NCBI RefSeq assembly: GCF_001187905.1
Contig: NZ_LGIS01000016.1
Location: 96,751 to 160,750 of the forward strand
Origin: Pantoea sp. RIT-PI-b
GTDB lineage: Bacteria > Pseudomonadota > Gammaproteobacteria > Enterobacterales > Enterobacteriaceae
Reading direction: 5' to 3'
DNA: 64,000 nucleotides
Every line of letters begins with the position of its first letter. Within the stretch, counting starts at the first letter, position 1. Position numbers and translations under genes: made by a program. Positions 21,612 through 30,155 of the stretch are shown piece after piece. The notes beneath the pieces are model-generated. The model was not told the DNA's origin, searched no databases, and worked only from the letters and a program-made list of their open reading frames with translations.

Positions 21612-21639
21612 AGGGTTCATTGAATATGAACCCTTTTTT
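21612..21639 (+). terminator. Intrinsic terminator of betIBA
   Basis: AGGGTTCAT at 21612-21620 and ATGAACCCT at 21626-21634 form a 9-bp stem with a five-base loop and a run of six T residues. Confidence 0.9.
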
Positions 21640-21795
21640 CTGCGGATTGGTCCGCCTTCCACGTAAAAAAACCAACCACTCAAGGTTATCCACAATCCCC
21701 GTGCGTAGAGTCGACGTTATCCTGTGGATAAAACTCGCATCACTGCATACAGCGCTCGTTGCACGCATGCGGTCATTTTTCGCACGATTCATTAA

Positions 21796-22929
21796 TCAGA
21801 GGGAGGATGCCCGACCAACTTTGCCCATGGCAAAAACGTTGATTGCCGCGAGCACCGCCGCTGCCACAAAGGCGCTGGCGAAGCCTCCGGGCAGCCAGGC
21901 CATGAATGCCGCGAGAAACTGACCAGAGAAGATTGCCATCGATAAACGTGCCAGGTGGCGCCCCCTTGCGTGTGGCTGGCTGATGTTCACCGTCATATGA
22001 TTAACCAGCGGAATCGACAAGCCGAACCCCATCCCCAGCAATATACCGCCCGGAATAAACAGCACCATGTTAGGAGCCGCGGCAAACTCCAGATGCGCCA
22101 GCAGATAACAGACAAATGCCATCACTAACGTCGTATAACTGCCGAATCGCTGCGCGACATCCGGCATGATCGCCGCCGCCAGCACCGCCACCAACGAAAC
22201 AAACGAGAGAAAATAACCAATGTGCGCGGCATCAATCCCCATCATGGCAAAGCGCTGCGGCAGCATAATGACGGCGGTAAAAAAGCACATCATCGAACAG
22301 AGCGCGGCCAGCAACACCGGGCGCAGTTGGCGATCGCTGTTCTGCGCTGAATGATTAATCTCCAGAGAAGCTGGCGGCTGCGGCGGACGCGGCACGGTGA
22401 TCACCACCATTAGCAACATCAGCCAGGCAAAAAGATAGAGAAAATAGGGCCAGCGCCAGCTAATGGAAGCCAGAATGCCGCCCAGAAAAAGAAACAGTAC
22501 GCCGCCTAACTCTATGGCCATGCCCTGCCGCGCCATCATCGCTAAGCGAGTCTCTCCCGCGTAGAAACTGGCAATCAGGCTGGTGCCCGCCGCCATCACG
22601 ACCGCCGTGGCGCCTCCCAGCAGTAAACGGTCGATAACTTGCAGCCCTGCGCCTGGTAACCACGCGCCGGCGACACCGAGCAAGCCATAACAGAGCAATC
22701 CGATCAGCAAAAGCGTATAAGCGCCCCAGCGATCGATGGCGCGGCCCGCGAACGGACCCGCCAGCACCACGCCGAGTGAAGGGAGTGTGACCAGCCAGTT
22801 GGCCATATTACTGACGCCAAGCTGTGCGGCGATTTCGCTAAGGCCGGGCACGATGACACATCCCACCATAATCGTCAGGCAGCTGACCGCCAGCAGCGAA
22901 AAGGCGCCGGTTCGTTTAATGGATGACAC
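21796..22929 (-). CDS. MFS transporter
   Basis: This protein has about 12 hydrophobic segments and a major-facilitator loop 2-3 motif (GPFAGRAIDRWGAYTLL). I choose GTG 22929 because AGGAG lies five bases upstream and the upstream region is a repeat-type operator. A longer frame to ATG 22959 would place that operator inside the gene. The predicted length is 377 residues. The substrate is unknown. It is divergent from an IclR-family regulator that probably controls it. The last helices are followed directly by the 156-base gap after the betA terminator. Confidence 0.8.
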   Translation of the reverse strand: MSSIKRTGAFSLLAVSCLTIMVGCVIVPGLSEIAAQLGVSNMANWLVTLPSLGVVLAGPFAGRAIDRWGAYTLLLIGLLCYGLLGVAGAWLPGAGLQVIDRLLLGGATAVVMAAGTSLIASFYAGETRLAMMARQGMAIELGGVLFLFLGGILASISWRWPYFLYLFAWLMLLMVVITVPRPPQPPASLEINHSAQNSDRQLRPVLLAALCSMMCFFTAVIMLPQRFAMMGIDAAHIGYFLSFVSLVAVLAAAIMPDVAQRFGSYTTLVMAFVCYLLAHLEFAAAPNMVLFIPGGILLGMGFGLSIPLVNHMTVNISQPHARGRHLARLSMAIFSGQFLAAFMAWLPGGFASAFVAAAVLAAINVFAMGKVGRASSL

Positions 22930-22941
22930 ACACTCTCCTGA

Positions 22942-22977
22942 TGTCCGAATAATGGACATAAAACCAAATAATGGACA
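22942..22977. promoter_or_regulatory. Probable IclR-type operator with direct repeats
   Basis: AATAATGGACA occurs at 22948-22958 and again at 22967-22977, a 19-base period of about two helical turns. The first copy also forms an inverted repeat with TGTCC at 22942-22946 (TGTCC-N7-GGACA). The element lies between the divergent MFS and IclR genes. Confidence 0.55.
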
Positions 22978-23066
22978 CCAGTGTTGGAGGAATTGCTAGC
23001 GCTGTCAATCACCGCACCGCAACATGCTATAGTGATGCCAGCTAAAATCGCGCGGAATGATAAAAA

Positions 23067-23816
23067 ATGAGTGTGGAAACAGAGAGTAATGGATCACAAG
23101 TTATTGCGCGCGCTGCAACCATTCTGCGGGCGCTGGAAGATCGTCCGGCGGGATTATCGATCGCCGCGTTAGCGAAGATCACCGACCTGCCGCGCACTAC
23201 TGTGCATCGGCTGGTGTCTTCATTGATCGCGCAGCAGCTTTTATTGCAGGATAGCGACGGCATCAAACTCGGCCCGGCACTGGCGCGTCTTGCCGCCTCA
23301 GCACATACCGATATTATTACGCTGTCGCAGCCAGCGATGGCGACGCTGGGACGCCGCACACGCGAAACGGTTGACCTCTGCGTCTGGCGCGGCACGCATA
23401 CCGTGCTGGTGAGTCAGGTGGTTTCGGATCAGGAGTTGCGCGTGGCGTCGCCGGTCAGCACCGCATTTCCTTCGCACTGCGCGGCGCATGGCAAAGCATT
23501 ACTGGCGGAGCAAGCAGAAGATACGCTGCAGGCGCTGCTGCCACAGTTGCAGGAGGTTCGAACCGGGAAGACGATGCAGGATCGTAAGCTGCTGCTTAAA
23601 GAGATAGCGATTATCCGCCAGCAGGGTTATGCGGTTGATCGCGAAGAACATGCACGCGGAGTGTGCGGCATCAGCGTGGCGCTGCAAACCGGCGTCGGCG
23701 AGCGCTATGCCTTAGCCATTGCCGCACCGGCATTACGTTTTGATGAGCAGTTTGCGCATTTACTGGCTGCACTGCTACAAGCAAAAGCGGAAATTGAGGC
23801 GCTGCTGGCGCGTTAA
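23067..23816 (+). CDS. IclR family transcriptional regulator
   Basis: This 249-residue protein has an N-terminal winged helix (LSIAALAKITDLPRTTVHRLVSSL, about 30-53). The C-terminal IclR effector domain shows the family signature VASPVSTAFPSHCAAHGKALLA (about 132-153) and GYAVDREEHARGVCGISVAL near 190-210. It faces the MFS gene across a repeated operator and converges with the cupin gene, overlapping it by four bases. The ligand is unknown, probably an aromatic or carboxylate compound handled by the transporter. Confidence 0.9.
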   Translation: MSVETESNGSQVIARAATILRALEDRPAGLSIAALAKITDLPRTTVHRLVSSLIAQQLLLQDSDGIKLGPALARLAASAHTDIITLSQPAMATLGRRTRETVDLCVWRGTHTVLVSQVVSDQELRVASPVSTAFPSHCAAHGKALLAEQAEDTLQALLPQLQEVRTGKTMQDRKLLLKEIAIIRQQGYAVDREEHARGVCGISVALQTGVGERYALAIAAPALRFDEQFAHLLAALLQAKAEIEALLAR

Positions 23817-24124
23817 ATCGAATCTTCTTTTTCAATCACCAGAACGCGTGCTTCTCCCTGCGGATGTGCCACATGCTCAGTACCGATGCTGGCGTAAAAG
23901 ATGTCGCCCGTATTGAGCAGCACTTTCTTCACGTCACCGCTTTCGCGGTAATGCATTTCCACCGCACCATCCAGCACCGCGAAGACCTCTTCGCCATCAT
24001 TGATATGCCATTTGTAGGGTTGATTCGTCCAGTGTAAGCGCACGCTGGTGCCGGCGAAGTTAGCGATGTCTAAGGCTTGCCAGGCTTTGGGCGGGGTGAA
24101 ATTTTTAGTGATGATGGTTTTCAT
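23813..24124 (-). CDS. Small cupin-domain protein
   Basis: This 103-residue single-cupin protein is read from ATG 24124 (MKTIITKNF). Cupin motif 1 is seen as HINDGEEVFAVLDGAVEMHY (about 40-60) and motif 2 as GDIFYASIGTEHVAHP (about 75-90), supplying two of the usual His ligands (HIN.GEE and EHVAHP). Its substrate is unknown. Its stop overlaps the IclR gene stop on the other strand. Confidence 0.82.
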   Translation of the reverse strand: MKTIITKNFTPPKAWQALDIANFAGTSVRLHWTNQPYKWHINDGEEVFAVLDGAVEMHYRESGDVKKVLLNTGDIFYASIGTEHVAHPQGEARVLVIEKEDSI

Positions 24125-24266
24125 GCGATGTCCGATTAAGTAAGTGCTGCGTTGATGATACACACAGTATTGAGCTGTCGCGGGACACACGCAGACCATT
24201 TACGGACATTCAGAAACAGCAAAGCCGCCCGTAGGCGGCCTTAACACAACTACTTGTGTAGCTAAC

Positions 24267-24488
24267 TTATTTGTACAGCTCTGCAGTCATGTGTACGCGG
24301 TTGTTGGTGTTAGCTTCAGTAATTTTGTACTGAGCGCCCTGCTCTTGTGCCTGAGCAGCAATTTTGGCTTCTGCACCGTCAAGGGTAGAAGACTCAACGG
24401 ATACGCTCTGTGCAAAGCTGGCAGCAGACATCATTGAAAGAGCAGCAACAGCGGCGATAGACAGTGTTTTGATGGTTTTCATGGTCAT
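24267..24488 (-). CDS. YdgH/BhsA/McbA (DUF1471)-type small periplasmic protein, copy 1
   Basis: This 73-residue protein has a signal peptide (KTIKTLSIAAVAALSMMSAASFA, cut near residue 26). A single compact domain follows (DGAEAKIAAQAQEQGAQYKITEANTNN...HMTAELYK) with the DUF1471 pattern of A-rich helix, Y.I and a final strand. E. coli relatives (BhsA, McbA, YhcN) are periplasmic stress-response proteins affecting biofilm. It is about 75 percent identical to the next gene by eye, and the upstream regions match too, so this is a recent tandem duplication. Confidence 0.88.
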   Translation of the reverse strand: MTMKTIKTLSIAAVAALSMMSAASFAQSVSVESSTLDGAEAKIAAQAQEQGAQYKITEANTNNRVHMTAELYK

Positions 24489-24554
24489 AATCCTTAGTGG
24501 TTTAAATAAGAAGGCTGTGTGCCTTCGATGGAAACAATAATAACCCTAGTTATC

Positions 24555-24590
24555 GTTTCAAGATTAACCATTAGTGCGATCACGATAACT
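24555..24590 (-). promoter_or_regulatory. Shared upstream element of the DUF1471 genes (copy 1)
   Basis: ATTAGTGCGATCAC upstream of the first gene recurs as ATTAGTGCGATCACA around 24985-24999, upstream of the second. A close form, ATTAGCGCAGTCACA, occurs at 43801-43815 before the third DUF1471 gene. The region between element and start is also conserved (GATGGAAACAATAATAACC). This is likely the promoter or activator site. Confidence 0.4.
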
Positions 24591-24630
24591 TACGTAACTA
24601 TACGCTTAGATGGGTTTCATATACAAAAAA

Positions 24631-24648
24631 GGCCGCCCGTAGGCGACC
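24631..24648 (-). terminator. Terminator of DUF1471 copy 2
   Basis: On the minus strand GGTCGCC-TACG-GGCGGCC, with one G-T pair, is followed by TTTTTT. A sister hairpin GCCGCC-CGTA-GGCGGC lies at 24222-24240 after copy 1, with a poorer T-run. Confidence 0.8.
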
Positions 24649-24678
24649 TGTTCTGGCATATCCGTATGCAACCATCCG

Positions 24679-24900
24679 TTATTTGTAAAGTTCAGCAGTC
24701 ATATGCACAACATTACCGTTGCTGGCTTCCAAAATTTTGTACTGCTCGCCATTCTGTTTAGCCTGCGCAGCAATTTTAGCTTCAGCACCATCAAGAGTAA
24801 GTGAAGTGGCTGAAACAGTTTGTGCGAAGCTAGCAGCAGACATCAGTGAAAGAGCAGCGGCAGCAGCGATAGTCAGTGTTTTAATCGTTTTCATGGTCAT
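24679..24900 (-). CDS. YdgH/BhsA/McbA (DUF1471)-type small periplasmic protein, copy 2
   Basis: The 73-residue paralogue has the same signal peptide design (KTIKTLTIAAAAALSLMSAASFA) and mature domain (LTLDGAEAKIAAQAKQNGEQ...YKILEASNGNVVHMTAELYK). Each copy has its own promoter region and hairpin terminator, so they can be expressed separately. Function is inferred from BhsA/YhcN: a periplasmic or outer-membrane-associated stress protein. Confidence 0.88.
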   Translation of the reverse strand: MTMKTIKTLTIAAAAALSLMSAASFAQTVSATSLTLDGAEAKIAAQAKQNGEQYKILEASNGNVVHMTAELYK

Positions 24901-25015
24901 ATTCCTTTGGTTGTTTGATGTGAAAGCTGTGCGCCTTCGATGGAAACAATAATAACCATTGAAACTATTACCAGATTAACTATTAGTGCGATCACAGTTA
25001 ATCAGCTAACTATAA

Positions 25016-25909
25016 CTATGCCAAATCCAGCTTGGCGATCACTTTTTGTATCTCTGCCACATCCGCCGCCGCCAGCGAGCGCAACGGTCGCGGTAAACAA
25101 TTCATCTCAGTTAATCCCAGGATGCCCGCTGCCGCGGCGATGACGCGCAAACTGCCGCCGTGTCGGGTAAATAGCGCCCAAAGCGGATCCAGACGCTGCG
25201 CCTGGGCAGCAACGGCCGCGAAATCTCCAGTCATCGCAGCATCAGCCAATGCTTTGGCGGTACGCGGGAACAGTCCACCACATACCGAATACCACAGGTC
25301 GCAACCGGCGATCAGACCGGGTCCCGCAAACGCATCGCCGCTGACGCCAATCGTGACGCTGGCGGGTAATTGAGCGCGCAGCGACTTTACACGTTGCGTG
25401 GCGGCGGCAATATCTGCCGGTACGCCTGGAATTTTGATTGAGGCGATATTGGGCAGCGTAGCGATTCGCGCATGCAGCGCATCGGAAAACACAACGTGGG
25501 TGGTACCAGGATTGTCGTAAATGCAGATCGGCAGCGAAACCTGTCGCGTGACATCCTGATAAAGCCCAAACACCTCTTCATCACTGAGTTTCTGGTAAGA
25601 AAGCGCCGGTAATAATAACGCGCTGGCACCGGCCTGCTGCGCATCATCTGCCAGTCGCAACACTTCATCTGTGCTCATCGCGCCAATGCTCACCATCACC
25701 GGAATATTATCCGCATGCTGCACCGCCAGCGTCGCAATACGCTTGCGCTGTTCACGCGTGAAATAGGCATAACTGCCGGTTGAACCCAGCACGCCGAGCG
25801 AATCCACTTTCGCATCGGTTAAGCGTTTGAGGATGTTGAGAAACGCTTTTTCGTCAATACCTGAAGCATTCAGCGGAGTTAGTGGAAACGCACTCAGTCC
25901 TGTAAACAT
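25016..25909 (-). CDS. DapA/NanA-superfamily class I aldolase, specificity unknown
   Basis: This 297-residue TIM-barrel protein belongs to the dihydrodipicolinate synthase/N-acetylneuraminate lyase superfamily. It has LGVLGSTGSYAYFTREQRKR (the G-S-T-G/E loop near 39-58), the pyruvate-site YDNPGTTHV near 134 with the conserved Tyr, and the Schiff-base Lys in IASIKIPGVPAD near 160. It is not dapA itself, because the usual GTTGE is replaced by GSTGS and the context is different. The expected reaction is a pyruvate aldol cleavage or condensation. It is preceded by the yncE terminator. Confidence 0.85.
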   Translation of the reverse strand: MFTGLSAFPLTPLNASGIDEKAFLNILKRLTDAKVDSLGVLGSTGSYAYFTREQRKRIATLAVQHADNIPVMVSIGAMSTDEVLRLADDAQQAGASALLLPALSYQKLSDEEVFGLYQDVTRQVSLPICIYDNPGTTHVVFSDALHARIATLPNIASIKIPGVPADIAAATQRVKSLRAQLPASVTIGVSGDAFAGPGLIAGCDLWYSVCGGLFPRTAKALADAAMTGDFAAVAAQAQRLDPLWALFTRHGGSLRVIAAAAGILGLTEMNCLPRPLRSLAAADVAEIQKVIAKLDLA

Positions 25910-25982
25910 AGCCAGCGCCTTATAGAGAGATAAAAGTGAGAAAAATCATATCCAGCAAGGTTATAAGCCATCAGAAACAAAA

Positions 25983-26002
25983 ATGCCCTCTTCCGAGGGC
26001 AT
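25983..26002 (-). terminator. Terminator of yncE
   Basis: ATGCCCTC-TTCC-GAGGGCAT is a perfect 8-bp stem. On the minus strand it is followed by TTTTTG, so it ends the yncE transcript. Confidence 0.85.
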
Positions 26003-26025
26003 GATTTTACGCTGAAACTAAAATC

Positions 26026-27114
26026 TTATTTCAGGGCGATACGTGCAATCTGATCCTGGCCTTTGGTTGAGGAGTCTTTGTTGAACTCCGCTTTCAACGT
26101 GACATACAACGTATTGTTATCTGGGCCAATCAGCAGGCTGTTTGGATTATTATCAAACGACCAGCTGTTTTTCACTGCGTAAGTTGTCGCATCGAGCTGC
26201 AACACTTTCTTCGATTCGCGCTGGCTGATGTAGATCTCATTACGCTTGGCGTTGAACTTGATACCCAGCGCATCACCTTCAATACGTTTAATCACTTTGC
26301 CGGTGCGCTCATCAAACACCAGCGTAGCTTTGCCTTTGGAATCGTCGGTGACAAACAGACGACCGGTTGCAGGATCTTCCGCCATATTCAGGAACAGGTA
26401 CTCTTTGCCGTCGCCTGCAGTCCAGCGCTTCTCAATCTTGTGGTTACGTGGATTGATCACCAGAATCTCGCCCGCGCCGTTGGTGGCGTAAATGCGCTCA
26501 GTCAGCGGTGAATAGATGATGCCGGTTACCCATTTGCCCGCATTCTGGATGGTGGCCTTCAGCTTGAAGGTTTTCACGTCAACTACCGAGATATAACCCG
26601 GATCGGCCACGCGACCAACGTACAGCTCATTGCCATGCCACAGCACTTCACGTGCGCCTGCTGGATATCCTTCTTTATCTTTCTTGCCCGGGAAGACTAA
26701 ACGTTCGAGCACTTTGCCGCTGTTCGCATCCACTTTTGAGATCGCGCCGTCCAGTGAGTTGGTGGTGTAGAACACGCTACCTTGCTCATCAATCGCGGTG
26801 CCGAAGTTTTTCAGATCGGTATGCGTTACGCCCTTCGTCTCTAATGAAGTGGGGTCGAGACGATAAATCACGCCACCGTTGACGTCTTTAAAGCTCTGCG
26901 CGCTGGCAACGTATAACGCTTTCGCAGCTGGCGAGTACGCCATTTCATACAGGCCATCGCCTAAAGTGCGTTGGGTCAGCGCAGTATCAACCGGCTTAGC
27001 GGTGGCGGCTGGCGCTTCGGCTTTTTTAGCAGGGGCCTGGCATGCGGTCAGGCTGCATGCGGCGACGATTGCAGCGGCAACGGCGGCTTTGCGCGGGCTA
27101 AATAACGATTTCAT
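26026..27114 (-). CDS. yncE: YncE-like periplasmic beta-propeller protein
   Basis: The 362-residue product is read from ATG 27114, six bases after GGAG; an upstream ATG at 27129 is less likely. The signal peptide ends SLTACQAP, which fits a lipobox (LTAC), so the protein may be lipidated rather than free in the periplasm as E. coli YncE is. Seven blade-like repeats follow (for example LYEMAYSPAAKALYVASA, GTAIDEQGSVFYTTNS, GIIYSPLTERIYATNG, ALGIKFNAKRNEIYIS). In E. coli yncE is Fur-controlled and divergent from a TonB receptor gene. Here it is divergent from fhuE with Fur-like boxes between them. Confidence 0.85.
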   Translation of the reverse strand: MKSLFSPRKAAVAAAIVAACSLTACQAPAKKAEAPAATAKPVDTALTQRTLGDGLYEMAYSPAAKALYVASAQSFKDVNGGVIYRLDPTSLETKGVTHTDLKNFGTAIDEQGSVFYTTNSLDGAISKVDANSGKVLERLVFPGKKDKEGYPAGAREVLWHGNELYVGRVADPGYISVVDVKTFKLKATIQNAGKWVTGIIYSPLTERIYATNGAGEILVINPRNHKIEKRWTAGDGKEYLFLNMAEDPATGRLFVTDDSKGKATLVFDERTGKVIKRIEGDALGIKFNAKRNEIYISQRESKKVLQLDATTYAVKNSWSFDNNPNSLLIGPDNNTLYVTLKAEFNKDSSTKGQDQIARIALK

Positions 27115-27175
27115 GCTCAACTCCATCAATGGATGAACGGCTCCGTTACGCGTCTACGCGCACGGAAGAATACAA

Positions 27176-27200
27176 GAAGAATGAGAATCATACGCATTAG
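27176..27200 (-). promoter_or_regulatory. Fur-box-like site upstream of yncE
   Basis: The segment around AATGAGAATCATACGC keeps the AATGA-N-AATCAT core of the 19-bp Fur consensus. It lies about 65-85 bases before yncE on its upstream side. Confidence 0.5.
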
Positions 27201-27424
27201 CATGAACTTAGCAACTTTCTCGACGCTTTAAGCTGTCCTGCGTTATTTCATGCGCAGGCTAACGCCCTTTCTCAACCAATTTTTGCGCTAAAACTTCCTG
27301 TATTTGCCAGCAATATAATGAAAACGTGAGTTATTAACGGGTTATATCTACGCATATCTTATTGATATAATTCATGTTTACATATTATTACAATTACAAA
27401 TGAAACCTTCCGAGATTCTTTAAA

Positions 27425-27443
27425 GCAAATGATTATCATTGGC
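27425..27443 (+). promoter_or_regulatory. Fur box upstream of fhuE
   Basis: GCAAATGATTATCATTGGC matches the 19-bp Fur consensus at 14 positions and contains the full AATGAT-N-ATCATT palindrome. Repression of the siderophore receptor by Fe-Fur is expected. Confidence 0.75.
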
Positions 27444-27576
27444 CTTCTCATTAAATGCGTAGTGGCATCTTACGCGACCTTCCTTCTGCCCTCTTAGGCT
27501 GATGCGTAAGGACGCACACCATAAAAAACTGAAGCGAATCAGCTTCATATAACTTGCGTTATCTACAGGAATTTTT

Positions 27577-29739
27577 ATGTCAGGCATCAGGAAAACCTTC
27601 ACCGTCTCCATGCTGGCTATGGCGATTCATGCCCTGCTTAATCCAGCATTGGCGCAGGCCGCAGCCAGCAGCAGCGAGAATCAGCAAGATTTAGTGGTCG
27701 ATGCCTCCGCCGCTGGCGAGGGTGATAACAATGAAAAACAGGATTACGCAGTGAAAACCACGCGAGCCGGCACCAAAATGCTGCTGACTCCGCGTGATGT
27801 TCCGCAATCGTTGAGCGTGGTAACGCAGCAGCGTATGCAGGATCAGAATCTGCAATCGGTAAACGATGTGCTGACCAATGCCACCGGCATCTCCACCAAT
27901 CTGATCGACAGCGAACGTTCGGAATACTATTCACGCGGCTTTAGGGTCAGCAACTTCTCTTTCGACGGCATCCCAACCTCGGTCAATGACACCTGGAATT
28001 ACGGTGATGCCGCGTCTGATACCGCGATTTACGATCGGATTGAGATCGTGCGCGGCGCCACCGGTTTGATGAGCGGCGCGGGAAGCCCGTCAGCCTCGAT
28101 CAACATGGTACGCAAACACGCCGACAGCAAAACCTTTACCGGCAGCGTAAGCGCCAGCTATGGCAGCTGGAATAAACAGCGTTACGTTGCCGATCTCTCG
28201 GCACCGCTGAATCAGGATGGTAGCTTACGCGGGCGCGTAGTAACCGGTTATAGCGATGAAGACAGCTGGCTTGACCGCTACCATAAAACCAAAAAATTCC
28301 TTTACGGCGTGATAGATGCCGACATCACCGAGCACACCACGCTGTCGCTGGGCTACGACTACGAAGATGCCAACACCGGCAATCCTACGTGGGGCGGCTT
28401 GCCGATGTTCTATAGCAACAACGCCACCACGCATTACGATCGCAGCCTCAACTCCGCGGCAAACTGGGCGCGCTACAACACCAATTCACGCAAAGTGTTC
28501 GCCGACATCGATCATAACTTTGATAACGGTTGGAACATTCACGTCAATGGCACGCACGCGGAAAACACCTTCAACGATAAGTTGCTGTATGTGATGGGCA
28601 GTGCCGATCAGGATAGCGGTGCAGGCACCACCGGTTACGGCAGCATGGATCGCGGCAAACGTCAGATGGACTCCTTCGACGGTTACGCCAGCGGCCCGTT
28701 TGAACTGCTTGGTCGCCAGCATCAGTTGATGGCGGGCGTCAGCTACAGTCGCCAGCATAACGCGACCTACAGCCAGGATGGCGTTACCGATCTGGAAAAC
28801 TATGACATCGCCACAGGCGATATGGGCATTTTCAATAACAGCTGGAACGGCAATATCGCCGAGCCACAGTGGCAAGGTTGGTACCAGAATGCGGACGATA
28901 CTATCCGCCAGAAATCGGCCTACACCGCCGCGCGTTTCTCGCTGGCCGATCCGTTGTCGCTGATTATTGGCGCGCGCTATACGCAGTGGAGCACCAACGG
29001 CAGCAGCGGCAACATGACCAAAAACAACACCACGCCATACGCCGGGTTGGTGTATGACATCAACGACACCTGGTCAGCGTACGGCAGCTATACCTCGGTC
29101 TTCCTGCCACAAACTTATCGCGATACCAGCGGCAAATATCTGTCGCCGGTCACCGGTAAAAGCTATGAAACCGGCCTGAAATCCGCCTGGTATGATGGTC
29201 GTTTAACGGCAACGATGGCGATATTCCGTATCGAACAGGATAACGTCGGTGAGGCGATTAATGGCGTCTACCTGAGCGGCAACGAACAGGCTTATGCGCC
29301 GGCAAAAGGTGCGGTGAGTAAAGGTGCGGAGTTTGAGCTAAACGGTGCGCTAACGGATAATCTGCAGCTCACTTTTGGTGCGACTCGCTACGTGGCGCGT
29401 GATAAAGATGGCCGTTTCAACAGTTATCAGCCGCAAACTTCCTTCAAACTGTTTACGCGTTATCAACTGCCGATGTTGCCGGATCTCACGGTCGGCGGCG
29501 GCCTGAACTGGCAGAATCGCGTGTTTGAAGATACCACCAATGCCAGCGGCGATACCGTACGCGTTTATCAAGGCAGTATTCCACTGGCATCACTGTTTGC
29601 GCGTTATCAGGTCACTAAACAGGTGGCGGTACAAGCAAACGTGGATAACCTGTTTGACCGCGAATATTACAGCTACATGAACAGCTACGTTTATGGCGCG
29701 CCGCGCAGCTACTCAGTCAGCGTTTCGTATCAGTTCTGA
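27577..29739 (+). CDS. fhuE: FhuE-type TonB-dependent receptor for coprogen/rhodotorulic acid
   Basis: This 720-residue outer-membrane receptor has a signal peptide (about 1-27). A plug domain follows (DYAVKTTRAGTKMLLTPRDVPQSL at about 56-79; YSRGF; DRIEIVRGATGLMSGAGSPSASINMVRKH near 150-178), then a 22-strand barrel ending YSVSVSYQF with the terminal Phe used by the BAM machine. The blocks SWNKERYVADL-like, TWGGLP, TPYAGLVYDIND, ATMAIFRIEQDNVG and GGLNWQNRV match E. coli FhuE, which imports ferric coprogen, ferrioxamine B and rhodotorulic acid. A Fur box upstream supports iron control. Confidence 0.93.
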   Translation: MSGIRKTFTVSMLAMAIHALLNPALAQAAASSSENQQDLVVDASAAGEGDNNEKQDYAVKTTRAGTKMLLTPRDVPQSLSVVTQQRMQDQNLQSVNDVLTNATGISTNLIDSERSEYYSRGFRVSNFSFDGIPTSVNDTWNYGDAASDTAIYDRIEIVRGATGLMSGAGSPSASINMVRKHADSKTFTGSVSASYGSWNKQRYVADLSAPLNQDGSLRGRVVTGYSDEDSWLDRYHKTKKFLYGVIDADITEHTTLSLGYDYEDANTGNPTWGGLPMFYSNNATTHYDRSLNSAANWARYNTNSRKVFADIDHNFDNGWNIHVNGTHAENTFNDKLLYVMGSADQDSGAGTTGYGSMDRGKRQMDSFDGYASGPFELLGRQHQLMAGVSYSRQHNATYSQDGVTDLENYDIATGDMGIFNNSWNGNIAEPQWQGWYQNADDTIRQKSAYTAARFSLADPLSLIIGARYTQWSTNGSSGNMTKNNTTPYAGLVYDINDTWSAYGSYTSVFLPQTYRDTSGKYLSPVTGKSYETGLKSAWYDGRLTATMAIFRIEQDNVGEAINGVYLSGNEQAYAPAKGAVSKGAEFELNGALTDNLQLTFGATRYVARDKDGRFNSYQPQTSFKLFTRYQLPMLPDLTVGGGLNWQNRVFEDTTNASGDTVRVYQGSIPLASLFARYQVTKQVAVQANVDNLFDREYYSYMNSYVYGAPRSYSVSVSYQF

Positions 29740-29746
29740 TCATCCG

Positions 29747-30119
29747 GGTCGCCATGAATGGCAACCCTACAGGCGTTATAGCGATGATAATTCACGAATA
29801 GGCATTGCTGCTGCAGCGCGGGTGTTGAGGCGACATCCCAACCCGCTGAGCGAGAGAGGGATTCCAGGGCGAGCCGCAGGGATGCGGCGAGAGGCTGCGC
29901 TGAGCAGGAGCGAATCGCCGCCGGTCCGTCAGGAATCGCGAGAGAGCGAAGGCACCGCGAAGCGGCGGGATGGGCTGGCGCAGGGCCCGGGAGTGCAGAG
30001 GGCGCGGCCAGGCGTCCTCTGCTCGGTCGCCGCACGGCATGACTGAAACTGCCTCAGCCGATGGCGAACGAAAGTCGCTCAGCGCTTAACTGATCGGCAT
30101 TACGCCATAAATGGCGACC
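29747..30119 (+). repeat. 373-bp interspersed repeat, copy A
   Basis: The segment starts with GGTCGCCATGAATGGCAACC and ends with GCCATAAATGGCGACC, so both ends carry a REP-like palindrome. Its G+C-rich middle (for example GCGAGCCGCAGGGATGCGGC and CGGCGGGATGGGCTGGCG) matches 46776-47149 and 63689-64000 base for base over long stretches, all three in the same orientation. Open frames inside differ in start and end between copies, and no transposase is present. It is therefore read as a non-coding, non-autonomous repeat. Confidence 0.85.
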
Positions 30120-30128
30120 CAATTCCCG

Positions 30129-30152
30129 GAGGTGCGCATTAATGCGCACCTC
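30129..30152. repeat. REP-like perfect palindrome
   Basis: A 24-base perfect palindrome centred on CATTAATG, with arms GAGGTGCGCATT and AATGCGCACCTC. It belongs to the GGTGCGCA family and abuts the stop of the NlpC/P60 gene. Confidence 0.75.
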
Positions 30153-30155
30153 GAT

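Noticed and set aside
29730..30046. Open frames on both strands inside the 373-bp repeat, also at 46708-47155 and 63684-63982
   Set aside because: Their starts and ends differ between copies and composition is Arg/Pro/Ala-biased as expected for G+C-rich non-coding DNA.
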